Assembly: GCF_900104515.1 (NCBI RefSeq)
Contig: NZ_FNJL01000012.1
Coordinates: 1 to 64,000 of the forward strand
Length of the DNA stretch: 64,000 bases
Reading direction: 5' to 3'
Source: Paracidovorax cattleyae
GTDB lineage: Bacteria; Pseudomonadota; Gammaproteobacteria; Burkholderiales; Burkholderiaceae_C
Both the position numbers and the translations under genes were made by a program. Below are positions 10,947-19,956 of the stretch, one piece after another; within the stretch, counting starts at the first letter, position 1; the number at the start of each line of letters is the position of its first letter. The notes below the pieces were generated by a model. It had not been told where the DNA came from. It was given only the letters and a program-made list of their open reading frames with translations, and did no database searches.

Positions 10947-12770
10947 GTGGCCCTGCGCGTTTTGCATGTAGGAAAGTTCTATCCGCCCTACCGCGGCGGC
11001 ATGGAGGTGTTCCTTTTCGACCTGATCGCCGCCCAGCACGCCCAGGGTATCGAGGCGCACGCGCTCGTCCATGGCGCGCCCCAGCCCGACGATCCGTACT
11101 GGCTGGAACGGGTACCGGTGCAGTTCCAACTGGTGTATGCACCGTTCGCTCTCGGCTTCCGCGCGGCGCTGGCACGGGCGATACGCCGATGGCGACCCGA
11201 TGTGCTGCACCTGCACATGCCCAACAACTCCGCGCTGTGGGCCCTCACGCTGCCCGGCGCACGTCGCATTCCCTGGGTGGTCCACTGGCACTCCGATGTC
11301 GTGGTGTCGGAAATCAAGCTTTCTGTCGCACTGGCTTACGCCCTGTACCGCCCCTTCGAGCATGCGCTGCTGGACGGTGCGGAACGCATCATCGCGACGT
11401 CTCCGCCCTATCTGGAGGCCAGCAAGGCCCTGCAGTACTGGAGAAGCAAGTGCGTGACGGTCCCGCTGGGCATCGACCTCGGCAGCCTGCCCACCGCCAC
11501 GTCCAGCAACGCATGGTCTCCGGGAACGGCCTTGAAATTGCTGTCCATCGGGCGCCTCACCTACTACAAGGGCTTCGAGACCCTCATCCAGGCCGTTGCA
11601 GCGCTGCCGGGCGTGGAGTTGCTGATTGTCGGCGACGGCGAGCTGCGGGACAGCCTGCAGGCGCGTATCCAGGCGGCGCAGTCGCGTCCGGGCAGAGGGA
11701 ACATCCGGCTGCTGGGCGATGTGGACGACGCACGCAAGCACGCGCTGCTCGCCACCTGCGACATTTTCTGCCTCGCATCCAGGGAACGCACGGAAGCATT
11801 CGGCATCGTGCTCCTGGAAGCGATGTTCCATGCGAAGCCGTGCATCGTCACCGACCTGCCCGGCTCCGGAATGCCCTGGCTCGTCTCCCACGCCAGGGCG
11901 GGCCTGCGCGTTCCCATCGAGGACGTGGACGGATGGAGGAACGCCATCACGCGCCTTCGCCACGATGTCCCGCTGCGCCAGCGTCTGGGCGCCGCGGGCA
12001 GGCAGGCCCTGCTCCGATCCTTCACCATCCACAGCGGCGCCCTCGCGATCGAGCGGGAGTACCGGCATGTCACGTCCAAGCGCCGGCCGGCAGCAGGCAC
12101 CCGGGGCCCGCTCGTGGTCATTCCGGCATGCAACGATGCGGACTCCATCGCGTCACTGGTGCGCGCCGTGCGCGAAGCCGGGCTGGGCATTCCCCTGGTG
12201 ATCGACAACCGGAGCGCAGATGGCACCTGCCTTTTCGCGCAAGAGGCCGGCGCCAGGGTGCTGCGCCCCCTGATCCCGATGAGCCGCTGGGGCGCCATCC
12301 AGACCGGAATGCGCCTCGCCCTGGCCGAGGGCCATCGCGGCATCCTCACGATCGCCGCCAGCCAGCGGCCGGCACCCCGGCTGTGGCAGGAGCTTCTCGA
12401 GCAGACCCCGCACGCGGATGCCGCGGTATTGCGTGCTCCAGAAAACGACGCGCCATGGTGGCGACGTGTCCTGCAGGCCTCGCCCGTCCTTGCACACCCC
12501 GCGTACTACAGCCGCGCCGCGATGGAGTCCTTCACCTCCACGGAGGCCGCACTGCTGGATGATGCGGAACTCGGACTGCTGTGGCTCACGCGGCACGCGG
12601 GAATGCGCATCGTGCGCATCGGCCCCGCAGTGCATGCGCCGGAGCCGGTTGCAACCGCGGAAGCAACGCACCATCCGTGGTGGAGCGGAATCCGCCGTCT
12701 CGCTACCACCGCACTCTTCCGGTTCGCCACGGCACGCCCCAGGCCCCTGCTGCGTCGCACGGAGTCCTGA
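10947..12770 (+). CDS. GT4 glycosyltransferase fused to a GT2-like domain lacking the usual DxD
   Basis: A 607-residue two-domain protein starting with GTG. Residues 1 to about 375 are a complete GT-B (GT4) glycosyltransferase: FYPPYRGGMEVFL near the N-terminus, then IGRLTYYKGFETLIQAV and the nucleotide-sugar motif RTEAFGIVLLEAMFHAKPC. Residues about 385-607 look like a GT-A (GT2, dolichol-phosphate-mannose-synthase-like) fold: VVIPACNDADSIASLV, then IDNRSADGT. The place where GT2 enzymes carry DADGQHPP reads IAASQRPAPRL, so the metal-binding DxD is missing. The second domain may be inactive or have a binding role. The start is the first in-frame codon after the TPR gene. It ends only 13 bases from the convergent minus-strand GT4 gene. 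Confidence 0.85.
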   Translation: MALRVLHVGKFYPPYRGGMEVFLFDLIAAQHAQGIEAHALVHGAPQPDDPYWLERVPVQFQLVYAPFALGFRAALARAIRRWRPDVLHLHMPNNSALWALTLPGARRIPWVVHWHSDVVVSEIKLSVALAYALYRPFEHALLDGAERIIATSPPYLEASKALQYWRSKCVTVPLGIDLGSLPTATSSNAWSPGTALKLLSIGRLTYYKGFETLIQAVAALPGVELLIVGDGELRDSLQARIQAAQSRPGRGNIRLLGDVDDARKHALLATCDIFCLASRERTEAFGIVLLEAMFHAKPCIVTDLPGSGMPWLVSHARAGLRVPIEDVDGWRNAITRLRHDVPLRQRLGAAGRQALLRSFTIHSGALAIEREYRHVTSKRRPAAGTRGPLVVIPACNDADSIASLVRAVREAGLGIPLVIDNRSADGTCLFAQEAGARVLRPLIPMSRWGAIQTGMRLALAEGHRGILTIAASQRPAPRLWQELLEQTPHADAAVLRAPENDAPWWRRVLQASPVLAHPAYYSRAAMESFTSTEAALLDDAELGLLWLTRHAGMRIVRIGPAVHAPEPVATAEATHHPWWSGIRRLATTALFRFATARPRPLLRRTES

Positions 12771-12783
12771 GGCCGGCGACCTC

Positions 12784-13875
12784 TCACCCTGACACCAGTT
12801 CCCGCATGCGCCGCAGGAAGCGGTCCTTGCTGAATTCCCTGGCGCGGCTCTCGCACGCGGGCCGCATGGCTTCCGCCACGTCACCCGACAGCGCCGACAC
12901 CGCTTCGACGATCTGCTCCACGGAAGGCTCCGCAGACAGAAGCCAACCGGTTTCCCCATGCACGATGGTCTCGAGCAACCCGCCCTCGGCCACACCGATC
13001 ACGGGCTTGCCTGCCGCCATGCTCTCCACGGGCGACATGCCGAAATCCTCGTCGCGGGGAATGTAGATCGAGGCCCGGGCCCCGCCCATCATTTCCGCGA
13101 GCGCATCGTCCCCGAGCCACGAAGTGAACCGTATGTTGGGGGCCTGGGCCGCTTTCGCGCGCAGGGCCTCGAACTGCGAACCGCCGGACACCACGACCAG
13201 TTGCTGAGACGGCATGCGCAGAAAGGCATCCACGATCCGGTCCACCCGCTTGAAGTCTTCCAGCCGCGCAAGCGAGAGGAAGTAATCCCCCCGATGCCGC
13301 CAGCGGAACCGCTCCACATCGATGGGCGGGTGCACCACCGTGGCGTCCACACCGAGATACTGGCGCAGCCGGCCGCGCACGTTCTCCGAATTCGCGATCA
13401 CCATGTCCATCTCGGCCACCGACGACTCGTAGCGCCGCTTCAGGTAGGCCGCGAGCACTGCAAGCGCCGGCCTCAGCGGCGGTGCGAATTTCTGCTGGTA
13501 ATAGGCGCGCAGGTCATACACGAAGCGCGGCGGCGTATGGCAATAGTAGAGATTGCGCTGCCCCCTGCGATGCCGGACCGCCACCGGGGCGAGCACTCCG
13601 CTGAAGATCGCCCAGTCGTATTGGTCCAGGAACTGTGCCTGTCGGCCCGAGAATGCACGCAACACCTTGAGCGTGCGCCAGCCGGGCACGGGTGTGGTGG
13701 CCTCCAGGTCATGGCAGGCGATGTCCGCCAGTTCGCTGGCGGGAAAGACGTCCTGCTGCCGGTACCCGAAGCACAGTTCGGCCCCTTCCAGGCCCCGCAC
13801 CAGATCCAGCGTGAGGCGCTCGGCACCGCCCTTCGCATGCAGAAAGTCATAGAGCACCACGCCCTTCACAGCCAT
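12784..13875 (-). CDS. GT4-family glycosyltransferase
   Basis: A 363-residue GT-B enzyme that would add a sugar to the lipid-linked repeat unit in the cytoplasm. It has FLHAKGGAERLTLDLVRGL near the N-terminus (donor-side glycine loop), YCHTPPRFVYDL, then FLSLARLEDFKRVDRIVDAF and the E-x7-E motif DEDFGMSPVESMAAGKPVIG. The start MAVKGVVLYDF overlaps the flippase stop by ten bases. It is the last gene of the long minus-strand operon. Donor and linkage cannot be told from sequence. Confidence 0.9.
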   Translation of the reverse strand: MAVKGVVLYDFLHAKGGAERLTLDLVRGLEGAELCFGYRQQDVFPASELADIACHDLEATTPVPGWRTLKVLRAFSGRQAQFLDQYDWAIFSGVLAPVAVRHRRGQRNLYYCHTPPRFVYDLRAYYQQKFAPPLRPALAVLAAYLKRRYESSVAEMDMVIANSENVRGRLRQYLGVDATVVHPPIDVERFRWRHRGDYFLSLARLEDFKRVDRIVDAFLRMPSQQLVVVSGGSQFEALRAKAAQAPNIRFTSWLGDDALAEMMGGARASIYIPRDEDFGMSPVESMAAGKPVIGVAEGGLLETIVHGETGWLLSAEPSVEQIVEAVSALSGDVAEAMRPACESRAREFSKDRFLRRMRELVSG

Positions 13876-15041
13876 GAACGCACCCCTCTGTACAAAAGCA
13901 CCATCAAGACGGCTTCGGTCGCGATGCTGGCCCACGCCGCACCCAATGCACCGAAACGCGGAAGCAGCCAGAAATTCAACCCCACATTGACGGCCGCTGC
14001 GATGCAGACGGTAGCCGCATACCAGCGCTCCCGCCCCAGGGCCACCGCCGCTTGCGTCAGTACATAGTTGGGTGCCAGGAAGAGGAAAGCGACCAGCAGC
14101 CAGGACAGCAGCGGCGCTGCGGCAGCATAGGAATCCCCGTATGCCAGCACGAGCAAAGGCTCGGCGAACCAGTGCACCACCGCCGATCCGGCGGCAGCCA
14201 GCAGCAGCACGCCGCCGAGGGCGCGGCGCAGCAATGCCCGGGCCGCATCCTGGTCCTGCCACCGCAGGCGCAGCTCCCGGAAGAAGACTGTGGCAGCGGG
14301 CGCCAGCAGCAGCACGCCCCCCTCGAAGAGCCGGTAAGCGGCGGCATACCGGCCGATGTCCGCAGGCGCGACGCCCAGCTGCTCCATCAGGACGATGTCG
14401 ATGCGGAAATAGACGGTGGTCGCCAGATCGATCAGCATGAAGGCTGCCGCCGTCCGATAGACGCGTCCCGGAGGATTCCAGTGCGGAAAGACGGTGAAGC
14501 GCACCGCGGCAAGTGCCAGTGCCAGACCGCAGGCCCAGCCCACGAAAACCGCCGTACTGTCCGGCCTCCACAGCATCACGCAGCCGAGGATGAGCATCGC
14601 CGTGATGCTGCGCACGCCTGCCTGCCACAAGGCGTCCCTGGCATATTCCCCCACCCCCCGCCACCGCGCGGACAGGATGTTGGCCACCGCAAGCAAAGCC
14701 ATCGCCACGATGGCCCAGGCCATCGCGACCCGCCGGTCCGCGCCCAGCACTGCGGCCAGGCACACCGCCACCAAGCTCACCAACAGGATGTGCCCGAGGG
14801 CATAGCGCGTCAGCCTGTCCGCCTCCAGATCCATGCTGCGGTGGGCAGACTCACGTTGCAGAAGGGTCTTGAAACCACCGTCCTGGAGAATGGCGATCAG
14901 GGAGGCCAGGGTCAGCACATAGTTGTACTCCCCGAACCGTTCCGGTCCGAGCAGGCGGCCCAGCGCGAACACCAGGACCATGGAAACCGCCGCCACCCAC
15001 AGGCTGGCGGCGGTCTGGTTGATCCATCCACGCAGCCACAT
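13866..15041 (-). CDS. Polysaccharide flippase (Wzx/MATE-like), second copy
   Basis: A 391-residue polytopic protein with about ten to twelve hydrophobic helices and the opening pattern of the polysaccharide-synthesis flippases: AASLWVAAVSMVLVFALGRLLG, then ERFGEYNYVLTLASLIAILQDGGF. It would move lipid-linked oligosaccharide across the inner membrane. The start lies immediately after the stop of the 1120-residue protein gene and the end overlaps the following GT4 gene by ten bases. It is clearly different in sequence from the other flippase of the same operon (24025-25329), so the operon has two. It is on the short side for the family (typically 400-480). Confidence 0.85.
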   Translation of the reverse strand: MWLRGWINQTAASLWVAAVSMVLVFALGRLLGPERFGEYNYVLTLASLIAILQDGGFKTLLQRESAHRSMDLEADRLTRYALGHILLVSLVAVCLAAVLGADRRVAMAWAIVAMALLAVANILSARWRGVGEYARDALWQAGVRSITAMLILGCVMLWRPDSTAVFVGWACGLALALAAVRFTVFPHWNPPGRVYRTAAAFMLIDLATTVYFRIDIVLMEQLGVAPADIGRYAAAYRLFEGGVLLLAPAATVFFRELRLRWQDQDAARALLRRALGGVLLLAAAGSAVVHWFAEPLLVLAYGDSYAAAAPLLSWLLVAFLFLAPNYVLTQAAVALGRERWYAATVCIAAAVNVGLNFWLLPRFGALGAAWASIATEAVLMVLLYRGVRSWL

Positions 15042-18000
15042 CTACGGCGATCTCCGCCGCCAGTGGGCGGACGCCTGCAGCGCCACACCAATGCACAGCT
15101 GGTAGAAGCAGAGCGTCACCACATGGGCCGCCATCTGGCTCATGCCGAGCATCAGCAGCACCATCGAGGCCGCGAGCGCCAGCAGGGAACCGATGAGAAA
15201 GGGGCCTCCGCGCTCACCGTAGATCCACCGCCCAAGGCGGGGCTGGCGCCGGACCAGGGTATCCCGTGCACTGACTGCAGCGAACCACCACGCAGCGATC
15301 ATCCAGAGCCCGCCCAGCGTGATGAACACGTTCTCGCCCCAGCCTACCGTGCTCATGAAGCCGAACCCATAGCACGCAACCCCGAGCAGCAGCATCAGGC
15401 CCAGCCACAGGCCCGCTCCCCGACGCATCCATCCCAGCGACCGGTGCAGCACGGATGCGACAGGCCACAGGCATCCCACCAGAACCGCCAGCGAAGAAAG
15501 CGGCGAAGAAGGCGCCGGATACGCGCCCAGGGCCCAGGCCAGCCATGCGAACCACATGCAGGGCCAGAGATAGATGGCGAAGAATCGGCCCCAGGCCGGC
15601 AGCCCGCGCCACAGGTGCAGGGCAGACGTCATCCACAGCGCGACGCCCGCACCCAGCAGCCAGGGCGCCCCTTCGTCGCCCCTCCCGGCCCACAAGAACC
15701 ACGGCAACGCGGCCACCATGCTGGCCAGATGAAACACCCGGCGATGGCGGCCGACACCCACCGCTACGCGCTCACCCAGCCCCCATGCGGTCTCGGCCGC
15801 GAGGCGCCCCCGTACGAACCAGGCCCGCAAACGGGCCTGGCCATTGCGCCAGTGCGGAGAAAGCCACCGCCACGCGAGCCAGGCCCCGGCGCCGGCGGCG
15901 AATGCCAGCACCAGCTTCTTGAGCTTTCCCATTCCGGGAGGGGGTGCTGGCGGCCTCAGCATGTCGCGCCACTCCACCACAGCCTCGGATTTTGCGTCCT
16001 GGTCGCTCACCAGCGTGACATGCCTCAATTCGAAGAGGCCGTCATCCTGCAACAGCACCGGGGTCATCTCCTGTTTTTGTCCCACCTCCAGAACCCCATA
16101 GTCGAGCCACACCGCGCGACGCCCCTGCACCAGGGCATCCTGAAGCGAACCGGGCAGCGACTCGGGCATGCGGAGTGATCCTTCCACGAGGAGTCCAGCG
16201 CCTCGGGACAGCGAGTCCACCACGGAGGGACGCGCACCCACGCCAGCCTCGGCCATGAAGCTCAACTGCACGGGCCTGTCCATGTAGAGTGCGGCTGTCC
16301 AGCGAATCTCCGTCACGCGTTCGTTCTCGCCGAACCGCTCCCGCAGCTCCGCGGACATCCCCTCGCGGACATGACCGTCGCGTGGACAGAGCCGCCGCTC
16401 CAGCCGATGCCCATCGCTGCCGAGGATTTCCGCCTGCAGCCAGCAACTGTCCATCTCGGCGCCCCGGACGTCGTATTCCAAACGCAATTCGAGCAGGTCC
16501 CTGGCAGGCAGCCCGACGGGCGTGGACCAGCGCAGCGTCGTGGCGCCTGCCGCTTCCGGACGCGCCCGCAGGATGCCCATCAGGCGCACGCCGTCACTGC
16601 GCCACGCATCACCCGGATCGGTCGCGTCGGCCCGAGGGACCAAGGGCACCACGCCCCAGCCGAACCGGGGCGCCGTGGCGGCTTGGGTGGCGTCCAGGCG
16701 GTAAGGGCGGAACACCGAGATGTCCTTGACCGTCCAGGGCGCAGCCACTTCCACGGCATCGAAACGCAGGGACAGGCTTCGCACCCTCACGCCTTCAGGG
16801 ATCCTGCGATCCAGCAGCACGGGCTGGCCAGGCATCGCCCTGAAGCGATAGTCGCGGCCGTCGCCCGTTACGGCGCGCACCTCCACCTCCGGCTGGCGGC
16901 GGCCCGGGGTATGGATGCCCACGTAAAGGCGCTGCCCGGGCCGCACCCGGAAATCGACCTGCCAGTCCATATCCACCATGGCGCCCGAAGGCAACAACAT
17001 GCCTTCAGCCACGCCGCGCTCCTGGACCGCGCCGCCGCTGGACGCCACGCGCAGTCCCCAGCCCGGAAACTCCACTTCCCCCCCCTGCCCGCGCGGCAAT
17101 CTGGCATGCACCCGCGCCTCGGCCAGCGGCAACTGGGCCGCGAAATCCAGCCACTCCACGCCATTGCGGTCCTCAGGCCGGACCAGGAAGGGGCCTCCCA
17201 GGGACCGGACGCGGGAGGCGGCTTCGTCCAGGAACGCAGGTGTGCTGGAGCGCCGCAGCTTTACCAGATGGGCCGATACCAGGTCGGTCTTGCAGCCGGT
17301 GTCCCCGGAGACCTGCCATTCGGCAGACCGCAACGGCATGCGGGCCACCCAGCGACCGGTGACGTCTTTGAGATCCAGCTTGGTGCGCCAGACGGTGGCC
17401 GTCAACGGAGCAGTTGTCATGGGAACCTGCAATACGCGCTCTCCATCCAGGGCCCTGCCCGTCCCTGCCAGGCTGTAGATCGTCAGCCGGCGCAAAGGCT
17501 GGTCGGCCACCGTCCGCTCCTTCGCCCCGCGGTAGAACACCAGCAGTTCCGCAAGCGACACGGTCTGCCCGCGCTGCCGATACTCCGCCAGGACGCGGTC
17601 CAGGCGGATGCGCAAGCGGGTCTGCTGGCCGTCGTCCTGCACCTCGCTGGTGAAATCCCCGGACGTCAGCAGACGGCTGGGGCGGTGGTGATTGCCCACG
17701 CTGATGAACAGATTCACGCCATTGAGCCTGGCTCCGGAGGGAAAATCCATCTCGATGATCTGCGCCCGGTCCAGGGACACCTGCAAGCGCCGCTGAAGCA
17801 CCGTGGCATCCCCGTCCTGGGCATATCGCCATTTGCCATCGTCGCGGCTGCCCCACTGGCGAGCAAGCAGGTAGAACATGTCCTTGGCGACCCAGGGCAT
17901 GCGCGCGGGCTGCTCGGAAAAGAGCACGCTGCGGCCTTCCTCCATGCCGATGATGGTGGTGCTGCTCGAACGCCCCTCGCGCAATCCCTCGTCGGTCTGC

Positions 18001-18404
18001 AGCGTCAGTTGTGCAGAACACTGCCCGAGCGCGGCATGGTCGATCCAGAGCTCGTCATAGGCGGAAAGATCCGTGCCGGCAGAGGCATTCAGCCGGATGC
18101 CGTGTTCCGACGCCGCGGCACGGCTGGGTGCCGTTTCAGGCTCCAGCGGCGCGCTCGATTCCAGCTCCATTGCGGGAACCTGCTTCAATCCCAGCTGGGC
18201 CTTCACCTGGAATGCCCCAGGCAACAGTGGATCGCCCACAGACAGCGGCTGCAATACCTTGCCCAGATAGCCGGGAACGGGCGCAGGACCGAAAGCGACA
18301 TCAGTCGCCGCATCGGCAGCATGTACCGCCATCGGAATGCACAGCGCGGCTGCCAGCAAGGCAGACCAGCGGGATTGCGCAAGGCGGGAGCACCACCGCT
18401 TCAT
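15042..18404 (-). CDS. Unrecognised 1120-residue envelope protein (paralogue of 37967-41374)
   Basis: I do not recognise this family. It has a signal peptide (hydrophobic segment about 12-28, cleavage near VHAADA), a large soluble region to about residue 800 that reads as beta-rich, and about nine transmembrane segments in the last ~300 residues, so the bulk should face the periplasm. Landmarks shared with the 1135-residue protein are WRYAQDG, FPSGARLNGVNL, LGGPFL, EFPGWGLR, FRPYRL, WLDYG, FELRHVTLVSD and EGAPWLLGAG. No known catalytic motif was found. The start overlaps the upstream DUF2079 gene as ATGA and the next gene (a flippase) begins immediately after its stop, so it is tightly built into the polysaccharide operon. 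A role in assembling, modifying or exporting the polymer is an inference from position. Confidence 0.85.
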   Translation of the reverse strand: MKRWCSRLAQSRWSALLAAALCIPMAVHAADAATDVAFGPAPVPGYLGKVLQPLSVGDPLLPGAFQVKAQLGLKQVPAMELESSAPLEPETAPSRAAASEHGIRLNASAGTDLSAYDELWIDHAALGQCSAQLTLQTDEGLREGRSSSTTIIGMEEGRSVLFSEQPARMPWVAKDMFYLLARQWGSRDDGKWRYAQDGDATVLQRRLQVSLDRAQIIEMDFPSGARLNGVNLFISVGNHHRPSRLLTSGDFTSEVQDDGQQTRLRIRLDRVLAEYRQRGQTVSLAELLVFYRGAKERTVADQPLRRLTIYSLAGTGRALDGERVLQVPMTTAPLTATVWRTKLDLKDVTGRWVARMPLRSAEWQVSGDTGCKTDLVSAHLVKLRRSSTPAFLDEAASRVRSLGGPFLVRPEDRNGVEWLDFAAQLPLAEARVHARLPRGQGGEVEFPGWGLRVASSGGAVQERGVAEGMLLPSGAMVDMDWQVDFRVRPGQRLYVGIHTPGRRQPEVEVRAVTGDGRDYRFRAMPGQPVLLDRRIPEGVRVRSLSLRFDAVEVAAPWTVKDISVFRPYRLDATQAATAPRFGWGVVPLVPRADATDPGDAWRSDGVRLMGILRARPEAAGATTLRWSTPVGLPARDLLELRLEYDVRGAEMDSCWLQAEILGSDGHRLERRLCPRDGHVREGMSAELRERFGENERVTEIRWTAALYMDRPVQLSFMAEAGVGARPSVVDSLSRGAGLLVEGSLRMPESLPGSLQDALVQGRRAVWLDYGVLEVGQKQEMTPVLLQDDGLFELRHVTLVSDQDAKSEAVVEWRDMLRPPAPPPGMGKLKKLVLAFAAGAGAWLAWRWLSPHWRNGQARLRAWFVRGRLAAETAWGLGERVAVGVGRHRRVFHLASMVAALPWFLWAGRGDEGAPWLLGAGVALWMTSALHLWRGLPAWGRFFAIYLWPCMWFAWLAWALGAYPAPSSPLSSLAVLVGCLWPVASVLHRSLGWMRRGAGLWLGLMLLLGVACYGFGFMSTVGWGENVFITLGGLWMIAAWWFAAVSARDTLVRRQPRLGRWIYGERGGPFLIGSLLALAASMVLLMLGMSQMAAHVVTLCFYQLCIGVALQASAHWRRRSP

Positions 18405-19948
18405 GGGTTGTTCCTCCGCCGGAGAATGGAGAAGCCGTCATCCTCGTAAACGACGCTGTAGAGCCTTCTGGTCTCCTCCACCGCGTTTCGGTAGCGCGTG
18501 GCGGCAGCCTCATCGGAACACCGTGCATGCAGCCAGAGGCAGCCCTGGTCGAGCAGGAACCAGGGGCGGCGCTCGTCCAGCACCACATAGTCGGCATGGC
18601 GCGCACGCGGCGGTGCTCCGGCAATGCCCCCCGAAGTCCACGCAGGCACGGCCTTGGCGGAGAACACGCCATCGGGAAACGCGAAATACGCCTCGCGCAG
18701 GGGCAGGTGGCCCCAGTTCACCGTGTTCTGGGTCGCAACGCTCACGCTCTCGTCCCTGGGAACCCACCGCTCCAGAGCCACCTGGATACGCCGGGTACGC
18801 TCATCCGGCCAATAGGCCCGCCAGCTGTAGCTCCAGACCTTGTCGCTCCAGAAAAGGCGCCCCAGCGGAGACGGTGCGAGCAGGACATGGCCGGCCAGGA
18901 GCGCGGCGCCCAGCGCGAGGGCAGCCGCTTGCCGAGGCACCCCGACGCGCCCGCATAGCCGCCAGAACGCAGGCATTCCATGGGCGAACGCGACGATCGC
19001 AGGAGCAATGAGCCCAGCGGTGTAGTGGTTGCCATAGCTGTAGTAGTTTTCGGACCGTGCCAGCATCGCGATCAGCAAGGGAGGAAGGACGGGAATGAGC
19101 CACGCGGGGCTCAGCAGGGGAACGAAGGCCAGCATGCCGAAACAGACGAACAGATAAAGCAGTTTCCCAGGCGTCGCCAGCGCCTCGGTGACCGGCAGCC
19201 ACGGGTGCCACAGCAGATTACGCAACATGCCTCCGATGCCGTGGCCCAGCCAGGTGAACGCATCCGCATCCAGCCCTCCGCTCGTTCCGGTGAACCGCGG
19301 AATGAGCCACTGGGTGGCCACATAGAACCATGCCACCCCGGCGCAGGCCAGCACCAGACCGGCCGCAGCCCAGCGGCGTGGCAGGGCGTCCGCCCCGCGC
19401 AGCCTCCAGGCCTGCCACAGCAGGAACAGGCCACAGGCCGTGGTCTGCAATGCGAAAGGCTCCTTCACGCCGGCCAGCAGCAGTGCGCAGGCCATGGCCC
19501 AGGCCATGCTCCGACGCTCGAACGCCACGTAAAAGCCCGCCAGCAACGGTACGGCAAGATGGTCGAAGTGGAAGTCGAACAGGGCGTTGGCCCAGAGCGG
19601 GTAGTACAGCAGCAGCGCCACCGCGGGCCAGGCACCGTACTGGCGCCAGACCAGCCAGGCCGGAGCGGTCAGCGCCAGGCCCTGCAGCGCCAGCAGGCCG
19701 AGCGGACCGGTCCACCGGTACAGATAGGCATACGCGCCCATGAAGGGCTGGGCATGGCCGAAGAACGCATGCCCCGCACCGCCCTCCTGCCCGACGTAGG
19801 CATGGAAGACATTCTCGAACAGCCCCAGGTCGAACCAGTTGCTGGACAGCGCCTGGTACTTGAGCAGCGACATGCCGACCAGCGTCGCCGCCAGGCCCCA
19901 AAGGAGTGCCCCGACCCGCCGGTCCGTCACCTCGGCCGACCCCGACAC
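18401..19948 (-). CDS. DUF2079-type polytopic membrane protein (GT-C-like)
   Basis: A 515-residue protein with about eleven hydrophobic segments. The N-terminal part matches the DUF2079 pattern: NWFDLGLFENVFHAY in the first outer loop, HFFGHAQPF-like HAFFGHAQPFMG, then FDFHFDHLAVPL. The early acidic residue (D in WFDLG) and the fold type are those of GT-C-like proteins; activity has not been established for the domain as far as I know. It starts with GTG (MSGSAEVTD by convention), eight bases after the ColD-like gene, with GAGG upstream. Its stop overlaps the start of the 1120-residue protein, suggesting the two work together. Confidence 0.8.
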   Translation of the reverse strand: MSGSAEVTDRRVGALLWGLAATLVGMSLLKYQALSSNWFDLGLFENVFHAYVGQEGGAGHAFFGHAQPFMGAYAYLYRWTGPLGLLALQGLALTAPAWLVWRQYGAWPAVALLLYYPLWANALFDFHFDHLAVPLLAGFYVAFERRSMAWAMACALLLAGVKEPFALQTTACGLFLLWQAWRLRGADALPRRWAAAGLVLACAGVAWFYVATQWLIPRFTGTSGGLDADAFTWLGHGIGGMLRNLLWHPWLPVTEALATPGKLLYLFVCFGMLAFVPLLSPAWLIPVLPPLLIAMLARSENYYSYGNHYTAGLIAPAIVAFAHGMPAFWRLCGRVGVPRQAAALALGAALLAGHVLLAPSPLGRLFWSDKVWSYSWRAYWPDERTRRIQVALERWVPRDESVSVATQNTVNWGHLPLREAYFAFPDGVFSAKAVPAWTSGGIAGAPPRARHADYVVLDERRPWFLLDQGCLWLHARCSDEAAATRYRNAVEETRRLYSVVYEDDGFSILRRRNNP

Positions 19949-19956
19949 GGCACGCC

